A stretch of DNA of 43,680 nt from Actinomycetes bacterium (GTDB taxonomy: Bacteria; Actinomycetota; Coriobacteriia; Anaerosomatales; Anaerosomataceae), in the NCBI GenBank assembly GCA_021373175.1, contig JAJFTE010000014.1, positions 1 through 43,680 of the forward strand, given 5' to 3'. Below are positions 34,080 through 41,609 of this stretch, piece by piece. Position numbers and translations under genes: made by a program. Under the pieces are notes generated by a model. The model had not been told where the DNA came from and made no database searches. It saw only the letters and a list, made by a program, of their open reading frames with translations. The stretch's first letter is position 1. Each line of letters opens with the position of its first letter.

Positions 34080-34783
34080 CGCTCAGGGCGGTCTTCTTCG
34101 ATGTGGGCAACACTCTTCTCGCTCCGTTTCCGAGCGTCTCTGAAGTGTGCCGACAAGTGCTCGCTGAAGCGGGTCATGTTCATGACCTCTCGGCCATTGA
34201 CGCGCTCATGCCGCTCGTCGACGAATACTACGAGGATCGGTATCGAGCCGATGACACCTTTTGGACCAATGAGGAAGAAGCGTCTTCGGTATGGGTTGGG
34301 ATGTACTCGCTCATGTGCCGGCGTCTTGGCATTGAGGATGATGCTGTGCTGCTTGCGAAGCGGGTCTACGATGAGTTTGGGAAGGCCGAGCGGTGGGCGA
34401 CTTTTCCGGACGTCATCCCAGCTCTCGATCGTCTTCGCGCGCGTGGGATGCTGCTTGGGGTGATCTCCAATTGGGATGGACGCCTGTCGAGGTTGCTTGT
34501 TGAACTGGGCATCGAAGAACGCATGGACGCAGTGATCTGTTCCGCTGATGTCGGCCTCCGAAAGCCCGATCCCCGGATTTTCGAGTTGGCGTGTTCTCGG
34601 CTGGGAGTGGCTCCAGCGGAAGCCGCGCACGTCGGCGACCATCACTACGCTGATGTGCTCGGTGCACGTGCCGTGGGTTTGCGGCCCGTGCTGATCGACC
34701 GGACCGGACGACCTGCCCTGCCCATAGGACCGGCGCCGATCACGGATTTCGAATCGCTCGAGATGGTTCTCGGGCTGAGCTAG
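34076..34783 (+). CDS. HAD-family hydrolase
   Basis: The 235-residue product is a haloacid dehalogenase-superfamily hydrolase, with motif I FFDVGNTLL (nucleophile Asp9), motif II VISNWDG (Ser/Asn), a KPDPRIFELA lysine motif III and GDHHYADVLGARAVGL as motif IV. The second aspartate of the usual DxD is glycine, as in the HDHD3-like branch, which includes phosphatases. A cap domain lies between about residues 20 and 95. Its start overlaps the nitroreductase stop and it is followed by ubiD after 10 bases. The substrate is unknown; a role near menaquinone synthesis is only positional. Confidence 0.87.
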   Translation: MTLRAVFFDVGNTLLAPFPSVSEVCRQVLAEAGHVHDLSAIDALMPLVDEYYEDRYRADDTFWTNEEEASSVWVGMYSLMCRRLGIEDDAVLLAKRVYDEFGKAERWATFPDVIPALDRLRARGMLLGVISNWDGRLSRLLVELGIEERMDAVICSADVGLRKPDPRIFELACSRLGVAPAEAAHVGDHHYADVLGARAVGLRPVLIDRTGRPALPIGPAPITDFESLEMVLGLS

Positions 34784-34793
34784 GGGAGGACCA

Positions 34794-36278
34794 ATGGCGG
34801 TCAAGGATCTTCGGGAGTTCATCACCCTGCTCGAAACGCACGGAGCGTTGCGGCGCGTCTCGACCGAATTAGATCCGGTGCTGGAGATCGGCGAGGTGAC
34901 CGATCGCGTGAGCAAGCAGTTCGGACCAGCGTTGGTCTTTGAGCACCCGATTGACAGGGAGTCCGGCCGACGGTACTCCATGCCGGTCGCGATCAACCTG
35001 ATGGGCACGTATGACCGGATGGCATGGGCGATGGGCGTGGACGGCGACACGGGATCATGGAAGGACCTCGACGCGGTCGCGAGGCGGGTAATGGATACGT
35101 TGCCACTCGACATGCCCGCATCGATGAAAGGCAAACTCGATGTTCTGGTGGGTCTGAAGGATCTCGCCTCTGCGGGCCCCAAGAAGATCAGGAAGGCACC
35201 ATGCCAGGAGGTTGTCATTCGCGGTGACGACGTCGACCTTGGGATGTTGCCTGTGCTCAAGACGTGGCCCGATGACGGTGGCCGATTCATCACCCTTCCG
35301 CTCGTTGTGACGGCGGACCTCAAGGGCAAGCTGAACATCGGCATGTACCGCATGCAAATCTTTGACAGGAACACGACCGGCATGCACATCCATGAGCACC
35401 ATGACGGAGCCAAGAACATGCGCGAGCAGTTCTCGGCGGGCGTGAAGCGGGTGCCGGTTTCCGTCGCGCTCGGTGCCGATCCGGTCACGATTTTCTGCGC
35501 TACTGCTCCTGTGCCGCCCATGATCGATGAGTACCTGTTCAGCGGCATCCTGCGTGGCGAGAGCGTTGAAGTCGTGAAGTGCCTGACGAACGACCTCCTC
35601 GTGCCGGCGCACGCCGAGATCGTGTTGGAGGGATATGTCGAACAGGGCGAGCAGCGCCGGGAAGGGCCGTTCGGTGATCATACCGGCTACTACTCGCTTG
35701 CGGATGATTTCCCTGTCTTTCACGTTGAGGTGATGACGATGCGCAAGGACGCCATCTACCCTGCGACTATCGTTGGGCGGCCGCCCATGGAGGACTGCTA
35801 CCTCGGCAAGGCGACCGAGCGGCTGTTCTTGCCGGTCATTAAGGCGATGATGCCCGAGGTCGTAGACTACGACCTGCCGCTCGAAGGGGTGTTCCACAAC
35901 TGCGCGATCTTCCAGATCAAGAAGGAGTTTGCGGGGCAAGCGTTCCGGGTGATGAATTTTGCGTGGTCGATGGGTCAGCTGATGTTCACGAAGTTCGTGA
36001 TCGTCGTCGACGAGGACGTTGATTGTCACGATTACTCGCAAGTGGCGTGGCGGTGTTTCAACAACGTGGACCCCAGCCGCGACGTCCTCGTCACGAAGGG
36101 GCCGCTCGATCGCCTCGACCACAGCAGCAATTACCGGTCTTTCGGCTACAAGATGGGAATCGATGCGACGCGACCGCTGCCTAACGAGGGCCACGATCGC
36201 GCATGGCCCGACGCGCTCGAGATGTCGCCCGAGGTGAAGGCACGTATCGACGCCGTATGGGGGAGTCTGGGGCTGTGA
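34794..36278 (+). CDS. ubiD: UbiD-family decarboxylase
   Basis: The 494-residue product is a prenylated-FMN-dependent UbiD decarboxylase. Family markers include DLREFITLLETHGALRRV at the N-terminus, then CQEVVIRGDDVDL, the EGPFGDHTGYYS catalytic segment and the PATIVGRPPMEDCYLGKATERL region. It removes a carboxyl group from an aromatic or prenylated aromatic acid; with ubiA and ubiX next to it the most likely job is in menaquinone synthesis, possibly the futalosine route. GGGGAGGA precedes the ATG at 34794. Its stop overlaps the ubiA GTG by four bases. Confidence 0.95.
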   Translation: MAVKDLREFITLLETHGALRRVSTELDPVLEIGEVTDRVSKQFGPALVFEHPIDRESGRRYSMPVAINLMGTYDRMAWAMGVDGDTGSWKDLDAVARRVMDTLPLDMPASMKGKLDVLVGLKDLASAGPKKIRKAPCQEVVIRGDDVDLGMLPVLKTWPDDGGRFITLPLVVTADLKGKLNIGMYRMQIFDRNTTGMHIHEHHDGAKNMREQFSAGVKRVPVSVALGADPVTIFCATAPVPPMIDEYLFSGILRGESVEVVKCLTNDLLVPAHAEIVLEGYVEQGEQRREGPFGDHTGYYSLADDFPVFHVEVMTMRKDAIYPATIVGRPPMEDCYLGKATERLFLPVIKAMMPEVVDYDLPLEGVFHNCAIFQIKKEFAGQAFRVMNFAWSMGQLMFTKFVIVVDEDVDCHDYSQVAWRCFNNVDPSRDVLVTKGPLDRLDHSSNYRSFGYKMGIDATRPLPNEGHDRAWPDALEMSPEVKARIDAVWGSLGL

Positions 36279-37213
36279 GCGTGGTGCTTCAGAAGGTCAG
36301 GACGCTGCTCGAGCTTGTCAAGTTCGAGCACTCGGTGTTCGCATTGCCCTACGCCTATATCGGCGCGCTGTACGGTGCCGCCACGGTTGAGTTCGCCGTG
36401 CCGGCGATCTACCCTGTCCCCGCGCCTCGACCGACGCCGTGGGTTACGCTGCTGAAATGGCCCACGCTGAGCGCGCTTGTCTGGATCACCGTCGCCATGG
36501 TGGGCGCCCGGGCATTCGCGTTCGTCCTCAATCGTGCCATCGACAAGGAGATCGACGCTAGGAACCCTCGCACCGTGGGGCGTGCGGTGCCTGCCGGACG
36601 TATCAAGGCATGGGAACTATGGCTGTTCGCCAGCGTCATGCTGGTGGCGTACCTTTACGCTGCGTTGCGGCTGGCTCCACTCACACAGGTACTGTGGCCG
36701 ATTCCCCTGGTCGCATTCGTGGTCTATCCCTACACGAAGCGATTCACACCGATGTGCCACTACTGGCTCGGCATCTGCCTTGGGCTTGCGCCGGTAGCGG
36801 GGTGGATCGCCGTCGGGGCGCCAATCAGCGCTGCCGCTCCCTGGGTGCTCGGCGTGGCGGTCGCTTTGTGGACGGCTGGGTTCGACATGATATACGCAAC
36901 GCAAGACGTCGAATGTGATGTGCGTGACCATCTTCACAGCATGCCTGCCGATCTAGGTGTTGCAGCCGCTCTCGTTCAGACACGTATCACGCATGTCGCG
37001 ACCGTGTTGCTGCTCCTGGTAGCGGGTGTTCTTGTCGGCGCCGGATGGTCCTGGTATGTCGGGATCGGTGTGGCAGCGGCACTGCTGTGGTATGAGAACA
37101 GCATCGTGCACGCCGACGACCTGTCGCGCGTGGATGCAGCATTCTTCACGGTGAACGGTGTCATCGCCGTGGTCGTCTTCGCCGGTGCACTCGCAGATCG
37201 ACTCCTCGGCTAG
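36275..37213 (+). CDS. ubiA: UbiA-family prenyltransferase
   Basis: The 312-residue product is an integral membrane prenyltransferase with about nine helices. The first metal-diphosphate motif is NRAIDKEID (Asn86, Asp90, Asp94) and the second is YATQDVECDVRD. It attaches a prenyl chain to an aromatic ring in quinone synthesis. It has a longer hydrophilic loop after the first helix (about 45-58, proline-rich). The GTG at 36275 overlaps the ubiD stop, with GGGGGAG about nine bases upstream. UbiX follows 10 bases later. Confidence 0.93.
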   Translation: MSVVLQKVRTLLELVKFEHSVFALPYAYIGALYGAATVEFAVPAIYPVPAPRPTPWVTLLKWPTLSALVWITVAMVGARAFAFVLNRAIDKEIDARNPRTVGRAVPAGRIKAWELWLFASVMLVAYLYAALRLAPLTQVLWPIPLVAFVVYPYTKRFTPMCHYWLGICLGLAPVAGWIAVGAPISAAAPWVLGVAVALWTAGFDMIYATQDVECDVRDHLHSMPADLGVAAALVQTRITHVATVLLLLVAGVLVGAGWSWYVGIGVAAALLWYENSIVHADDLSRVDAAFFTVNGVIAVVVFAGALADRLLG

Positions 37214-37223
37214 GAGAAACGAC

Positions 37224-37820
37224 ATGAAGCACTACGTCATCGTGATCACAGGGGCTTCGGGCTCGGTCTACGGCCTCCGGGCCGTGGAACAGCTTCTTGT
37301 ATCGGGTCATGCGGTGTCTCTTATTGCGACGCCGACCGGAGCGGACGTCATGGCCTACGAGACGGGGCTGAGGTTGCCTGACACGGCTGCGAAGGAGACC
37401 GTTCTAAGATTTCTGGACTTGTCACCCGATGCTCCACTGCGGGTAGTCGCGGACAGCGATCTGTTCGATGCCGTGGCAAGCGGCTCCAGCGCCGTAGACG
37501 GCGTCATCGTCATTCCCGCCTCTATGGGGTTCATCGGCTCGGTGTCATCGGGTCTCGGCGCAGATCTTGCCGAGCGTGCGGCCGATGTTGCGCTCAAGGA
37601 ACACCGGCCGTTGCTTGTCGTGCCGAGGGAGACGCCGCTCAGTCTCGTTCACCTGCGCAACCTTACCGCCTTAGCCGAGGCTGGCGCGATCATCGTGCCA
37701 GCGATGCCGGCGTTCTACCAGCGCCCCGAGACGCTCGACGACATGGTGAATTTCGTTGTGGGTAAGGCGTTGGATGTTCTCGGCGTGGAGCATGATCTCT
37801 TCCCGCGCTGGCGTGAGTAG
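37224..37820 (+). CDS. ubiX: Flavin prenyltransferase UbiX
   Basis: The 198-residue product is UbiX, which makes prenylated FMN, the cofactor for UbiD. The flavin-binding start is VIVITGASGSVYG (10-17 for GASGSVYG); later motifs are the VIPASMG and RETPLSLVHLRNL segments and VPAMPAFYQRPETLDDMVNF. The ATG at 37224 is preceded by AGGAG. The ubiD-ubiA-ubiX order is the tail of the operon that starts with the nitroreductase gene. Confidence 0.95.
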   Translation: MKHYVIVITGASGSVYGLRAVEQLLVSGHAVSLIATPTGADVMAYETGLRLPDTAAKETVLRFLDLSPDAPLRVVADSDLFDAVASGSSAVDGVIVIPASMGFIGSVSSGLGADLAERAADVALKEHRPLLVVPRETPLSLVHLRNLTALAEAGAIIVPAMPAFYQRPETLDDMVNFVVGKALDVLGVEHDLFPRWRE

Positions 37821-37922
37821 CCGCGAAAGCTTGACGCCCGTGCGAACTCAGGCGCAGAATCGTGTACGTAGCGGGGTCGTATCACACCACAGTCGTAGCA
37901 GTAGTCGTAGAAGGAGACAGCC

Positions 37923-38075
37923 ATGACCCTGGCACAGGCGCGAAAGCGCTATCCTCTCGTTCCCCGGGAGATCCTCAAGTGGGCGATCGACAATATCGCT
38001 AACCCGGAGGATCTTGCACGCGGCCTGTATCGTCTCGAGCAGGCCAAGCAGATTCAGGTGAAGTACGGCGTCTGA
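37923..38075 (+). CDS. Small 50-residue protein, function unknown
   Basis: A 50-codon frame starts at an ATG with a strong AGAAGGAG six bases upstream and ends at TGA 38073. The product is mixed-charge with predicted helices: TLAQARKRYP, then VPREILKWAIDNIANPEDLARGLYRL and a basic end QIQVKYGV. No cysteines, signal or membrane helix. It lies 100 bases after ubiX. Codon use and the ribosome-binding site support it being real; I do not recognise a family. Just upstream AGTCGTAG occurs twice, at 37891 and 37903. Confidence 0.65.
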   Translation: MTLAQARKRYPLVPREILKWAIDNIANPEDLARGLYRLEQAKQIQVKYGV

Positions 38076-38108
38076 TTCCCGACGTCCAGCGCACCATCCC
38101 TTGCCCCG

Positions 38109-38161
38109 GCGTGCGACCGCGCGAGACGCCCCCTTCGCCTCGCGTGACCCCTGTCGCACGC
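38109..38161 (+). other. Nested hairpin downstream of the small gene
   Basis: GCGTGCGAC (38109-38117) pairs with GTCGCACGC (38153-38161), and inside it CGCGCGAG (38118-38125) pairs with CTCGCGTG (38139-38146) with one G-T wobble; a six-base bulge lies on one side. The 17 pairs form a compact structure in the convergent gap after the small gene. No T-run follows, so it may be a stable RNA element or mRNA end. Confidence 0.45.
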
Positions 38162-38193
38162 GACCCCGCCAGAGTGCGTGCCCGCGCGCTCGG

Positions 38194-38236
38194 ACGGAAA
38201 CGAAACGGCCCGCCCGCATGTCGCGGACGGGCCGTT
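38194..38236 (-). terminator. Terminator for the minus-strand tRNA genes
   Basis: AACGGCCCG (38204-38212) pairs with CGGGCCGTT (38228-38236), then after one mismatch CCGC pairs with GCGG around a five-base loop. Read on the minus strand the stem is followed by TTCGTTTCC, a T-rich tail, as in an intrinsic terminator. It ends the tRNA-Gly/tRNA-Cys transcript. Confidence 0.8.
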
Positions 38237-38244
38237 GCCGTTGC

Positions 38245-38318
38245 TGGAGGCGACGCCCGGATTCGAACCGGGGATAAAGGCTTTGCAGGCCTCTGCCTTG
38301 CCACTTGGCGACGTCGCC
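38245..38318 (-). tRNA. tRNA-Cys (anticodon GCA)
   Basis: A 74-base tRNA on the minus strand. The acceptor GGCGACG (38318-38312) pairs with CGTCGCC (38255-38249); the discriminator is U and CCA is encoded (38247-38245). The anticodon GCA lies at 38286-38284. The T arm has GGTTCGAATCC. Confidence 0.96.
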
Positions 38319-38409
38319 GTATTTGGGAGACGGAACCTCCCGGCTCAACGGAGAAGGTCGGCCCCGAGCGGCTTGTATGAGCCTCGGACCAACCTTCCGG
38401 GGTGTGCTA

Positions 38410-38485
38410 TGGAGCGGACGACCGGATTCGAACCGGCGACCCCAACCTTGGCAAGGTTGTGCTCTACCAACTGAGCCACGTCCGC
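38410..38485 (-). tRNA. tRNA-Gly (anticodon GCC)
   Basis: A 76-base tRNA on the minus strand. The acceptor GCGGACG (38485-38479) pairs with CGTCCGC (38420-38414); the discriminator is U, CCA encoded. The anticodon GCC is at 38452-38450, within stem AACCT/AGGTT. It is 91 bases upstream of tRNA-Cys on the same transcript. Confidence 0.96.
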
Positions 38486-38496
38486 GCGCAAGGGGT

Positions 38497-38525
38497 AGTC
38501 TACCAACGGGCTGGCGGGGTGGCAA
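38497..38525 (-). promoter_or_regulatory. Promoter for tRNA-Gly and tRNA-Cys
   Basis: On the minus strand TTGCCA (38525-38520) and TAGACT (38502-38497) are exactly 17 bases apart, ending 11 bases before the tRNA-Gly gene. Confidence 0.75.
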
Positions 38526-38573
38526 GGGCGAATTCCGGAGACGCAAGACGGGTCTAGCGCCTGCGCACGATAC

Positions 38574-38582
38574 TGCTACAAT
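38574..38582 (+). promoter_or_regulatory. Extended -10 promoter for tRNA-Val
   Basis: TGC-TACAAT (hexamer 38577-38582) is an extended -10 box 28 bases before tRNA-Val. The -35 region is weak, as for the tRNA-Leu promoter, which also uses TGC before its -10. Confidence 0.65.
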
Positions 38583-38610
38583 AGTCGTCGCTGTTCTTTG
38601 GGCAGCATAT

Positions 38611-38685
38611 GGGCGCTTAGCTCAGGGGGAGAGCACTTCCTTGACGCGGAAGGGGTCAGAGGTTCAAATCCTCTAGCGCCCACCA
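38611..38685 (+). tRNA. tRNA-Val (anticodon GAC)
   Basis: A 75-base tRNA. The acceptor GGGCGCT (38611-38617) pairs with AGCGCCC (38675-38681); the discriminator is A and CCA is encoded. The anticodon GAC is at 38643-38645 in loop TTGACGC, stem CTTCC/GGAAG. The T arm has GGTTCAAATCC. Confidence 0.96.
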
Positions 38686-38695
38686 TGAAGTACCG

Positions 38696-38728
38696 AGAGT
38701 CCTGACCACAGGTCGGGACTCTTTGTTT
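38696..38728 (+). terminator. Terminator after tRNA-Val
   Basis: AGAGTCCTGACC (38696-38707) pairs with GGTCGGGACTCT (38711-38722) over 12 positions with one wobble, a three-base loop, followed by TTGTTT. Confidence 0.85.
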
Positions 38729-38777
38729 AGGTGTTTAGGCGACGTTTATCTGCTGGCTACGCGCGTCTGCGACCCGC

Positions 38778-38783
38778 TATACT
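38778..38783 (+). promoter_or_regulatory. -10 box (TATACT) for the L,D-transpeptidase gene
   Basis: TATACT lies 33 bases before the ATG at 38816. TGGCTA (38754-38759) is a poor -35 at 18 bases. Confidence 0.5.
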
Positions 38784-38815
38784 CTGACGGGGTCGTCATT
38801 TGAAGGGACACTTCT

Positions 38816-40528
38816 ATGAGGTCAGCTGTCCGGCGGGGTATCCTTGCGTTGGCGGTCGTCGCTCTTGTCCTGCCCGCTGCCGCAGCGAGTGCTGCGCCCT
38901 GGCCGGCAGGCGCCGTCCATGTGGCGCTTGACGCGAGACGCGTCGCCGGGCCGAATCGGTACGACACCTCCGTCGCTATAGCCCGAGACGGCTACCCGGC
39001 GTGGGCGGACGTGGCACATGTCGTGATTGCGTCCGGCGAGACCAGAGCTCTGGCCGATGCGGTCTCGGCGAGTGGCCTCGTGTGGGCCTACGATGCTCCG
39101 CTGCTCCTGGTACAACGCTCGGGTCTGCCTCAGGTGGTGCGAACGGCACTGCAGGAGATCCGTTCGGCGAACGGCACGGTTACGGTCACGATCGTCGGCG
39201 GCACTGCCGCCGTCAGCACGGCCTGTGCGAACCAGATCGCCGGAATCGTTGGACAGGGATCGATAGTGCGGCCTCTTGTGGGCGCAGACCGGTACACCAC
39301 GGCCGCTGGCGTCGTCGCACTCATGCGAACGGCGGCGAGCGAAACATCAAGAACCATGCCGCCGGTGGCGCTGATTGCAAACGGATCAGATGCGTCGGGG
39401 TTCTACGACGCACTCGCGCTGTCGGCGGTTTCGGCGAAGACCGGTGCGCCCGTCCTCTTCGTGAAGAAGAACGCTGTTCCTGCCGCTACGCGATCGATGC
39501 TCAGTAGGCTTGCGCCCGAGCAGGTCATCGTCGCCGGCAGTACTGCCGCTGTGGATGCGGCCGTCTTTGCCACGGTACGTGGCACAGCGCGTCCAGCCGG
39601 GGTCGACCGTTACGGCACCGCAGTGGCGGTGGCACGGCTTGCGCGAACGAGAGGTTGGCTCGGATCGACGGAGGTTGGGGTTGCCGGATCCGTGATCGAT
39701 GCGGCGAGCGCAGCGAGCATCGCGGGCCGGTCTGGCGCGCCGATCTTGTTCACAGAGAGCTGGCGGCTGAGCAAGGCGCCGTCTGTGTATCTCGCGGAGC
39801 TTGGCTCGGCTGTCGCATCGGCGACGGTGTTCGGCGGGCCAGCTGCGTTGAGTGACGCGACGTTGGCTCAGATCGAGGGCGCGCCGGCGGCGCCAGGTCT
39901 CGTTGCACCGGCAAGCGGTGGGTACGTCGGGAAGTACGCCTACGTGAAGATCCAGACGGGTGTCAACACAACCCAAGTGGATCTGTACGCGGGATCGAGT
40001 CTCGTTGCCACGGCTGCGGTCGACGGCTTCGACATGGCGGACTTCGGAAAGCGTGCCATGCCCGCTTCAGGAGTCACGTTCCGCGTGGTTGCGACGAACC
40101 CCGATGGTGGGCACAGCGCGCGCACGACGTCGTATAAGCGTCTCTCGTACCCGGGGAGCACGTCTATCGTCATCGACAAGTCGGACTTCAAACTCTATTG
40201 GGTCAAAGACGATGTGTTGATCAAGGCATATCCGATAGCCACTGGCAGGGCCAGCATGGAGACGCCTCCTGCCATATGGAAGATCATGGCGAAGTACAAG
40301 ACGGACCCCGCTAGCGTGTACGGCCCGAGGAAGATGCGATTGTTCCGGCGGGTGGTCTCGGGCGGCAGCGTGAGGTACGTGTACACCGCCTATGGCATTC
40401 ACGGAACGAACCAGCCCTGGGTCATCGGTACCAAGGCGTCACACGGCTGTATCAGGATGTACAACGCTGATGTGCTCGAACTCTGGCCTCAGGTTCCCCT
40501 TGGCACGGTCGTGCAGACTCGGGAGTGA
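38816..40528 (+). CDS. Secreted L,D-transpeptidase with cell-wall-binding type 2 repeats
   Basis: The 570-residue product has a signal peptide (RRGILALAVVALVLP core, cleaved near ASA-A at residue 26), then three repeats with the look of cell-wall-binding type 2 (about 40-330; each has an NRYDTSVAIAR- or DRYGTAVAVAR-like start and an IVGG/VFGG strand), then a spacer, and a C-terminal YkuD L,D-transpeptidase (about 425-570). The catalytic cysteine is Cys545 in ASHGCIRM, preceded by the family histidine in GIHGTNQPW. It likely crosslinks peptidoglycan or attaches proteins to it while bound to wall polymers. It is monocistronic. Confidence 0.9.
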   Translation: MRSAVRRGILALAVVALVLPAAAASAAPWPAGAVHVALDARRVAGPNRYDTSVAIARDGYPAWADVAHVVIASGETRALADAVSASGLVWAYDAPLLLVQRSGLPQVVRTALQEIRSANGTVTVTIVGGTAAVSTACANQIAGIVGQGSIVRPLVGADRYTTAAGVVALMRTAASETSRTMPPVALIANGSDASGFYDALALSAVSAKTGAPVLFVKKNAVPAATRSMLSRLAPEQVIVAGSTAAVDAAVFATVRGTARPAGVDRYGTAVAVARLARTRGWLGSTEVGVAGSVIDAASAASIAGRSGAPILFTESWRLSKAPSVYLAELGSAVASATVFGGPAALSDATLAQIEGAPAAPGLVAPASGGYVGKYAYVKIQTGVNTTQVDLYAGSSLVATAAVDGFDMADFGKRAMPASGVTFRVVATNPDGGHSARTTSYKRLSYPGSTSIVIDKSDFKLYWVKDDVLIKAYPIATGRASMETPPAIWKIMAKYKTDPASVYGPRKMRLFRRVVSGGSVRYVYTAYGIHGTNQPWVIGTKASHGCIRMYNADVLELWPQVPLGTVVQTRE

Positions 40529-40590
40529 GGAATCTCATGCATCTATGGTTCGAGTGCCTGCTTGTCGTTTCTTGTGCACGAGGGAGCGGC

Positions 40591-41514
40591 TTAGGCGCGC
40601 CCGTCTGAGACCGGGAAGCTGTCGACCGGGAGCGAACCCCCCGGTATGACGACAGTAGCCGCTCCGGGCAGTACGCGCGCGGTCAGCGGCGTGTTCTGGG
40701 CGATGATCTCGCCGTCGGACTGTATCGGTAGCCGCGGTTCGGACACCACTTCGACCTCGCGTGCGCTGTGGATCTCGAGTCCTGGTCGCTCGGCATGCTC
40801 TCCGAGCCTGTCGAGCAGCGCCGCCCAGATAGCCGGGAGGAGTCCTGCGACCGAGTGCGGCTTCACGATCACGACTTCAAGCATCCCGTCTTGAGCATCA
40901 CTGCCGTGTGTGACCGAGAGGTCGAACTGTATGCGTGCAAGATTGACGAGGACGACCGCTATGCCCTCGGTCATGACTTGGCGACCGTCGAGGCGAAGCA
41001 CGAATGACGCCACAGTCGGCAGCAGGGTTTGAGCGGCGGCGAGGAAGTACGCGCCTTCGCCCAGGAGCGGCTTGAGGTCGCGTGCGCGGTCCATCAAGGC
41101 CGCGTCGAACCCAGCACCCGCCATCACAAGAAACCCGACGCCGCCGTTATGGTCGAGTTCGCCAATATCGAGAGACGCCGGAATCCCTTCTGCGGTCAGC
41201 TCGGCGAGCTTGTACGGGTCTTGCGGAATCCCCACGTTGTGAGCGAACAGGTTCGCGGTGCCTGAAGGGTATGGGACGAGCGGGATGCCGGTGTTGCGCA
41301 TGGCATATGCCACCGATGAGATCGTCCCGTCGCCGCCTACTGCAACGACGCGGTCGTAAGCGTCGACGTCCCGCAGCAGGCGAGCCAGCTGGACGTCCTC
41401 ACGCATGAACCGGACCGTCACTTCCGAGCCACGTCGACCGAGTTCGGCGACGTAATCGTACAGCGGAGGCTCGCCGATGCCGGAGCGAGGATTCACGAGC
41501 ATGAGTATGTTCAT
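40591..41514 (-). CDS. Diacylglycerol kinase-family lipid kinase
   Basis: The 307-residue product belongs to the DAGK catalytic family (DgkB/YegS-like). It starts MNILMLVNPRSG, has the nucleotide motif GGDGT (60-64) and the PYPSGTANLFAHNVGIP segment, with the second lobe ending SDGEIIAQNTPLTARVLPG. It phosphorylates diacylglycerol or a related lipid at the membrane. The ATG at 41514 follows GGGGTGA at about eight bases; a longer frame to 41553 lacks a ribosome-binding site. It converges with the L,D-transpeptidase gene across about 60 bases with no obvious terminator, and diverges from rnd. Confidence 0.9.
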   Translation of the reverse strand: MNILMLVNPRSGIGEPPLYDYVAELGRRGSEVTVRFMREDVQLARLLRDVDAYDRVVAVGGDGTISSVAYAMRNTGIPLVPYPSGTANLFAHNVGIPQDPYKLAELTAEGIPASLDIGELDHNGGVGFLVMAGAGFDAALMDRARDLKPLLGEGAYFLAAAQTLLPTVASFVLRLDGRQVMTEGIAVVLVNLARIQFDLSVTHGSDAQDGMLEVVIVKPHSVAGLLPAIWAALLDRLGEHAERPGLEIHSAREVEVVSEPRLPIQSDGEIIAQNTPLTARVLPGAATVVIPGGSLPVDSFPVSDGRA

Positions 41515-41609
41515 CTCGGCGGTCACCCCGCGAGCGACGGCGATGGGATACACTCGATAACCGAGATTCTACGGCATCGGCGCCTCGTGCGCGCCCAGAA
41601 GGAGGCAGT

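Noticed and set aside
34013-35548. 511-codon minus-strand open frame
   Set aside because: It is antisense to HAD and ubiD genes with full catalytic motifs.
37891-37910. Direct repeat AGTCGTAG at 12-base spacing as a regulatory or CRISPR-like repeat
   Set aside because: There are only two copies of eight bases, too few and short for a repeat array; probably chance.
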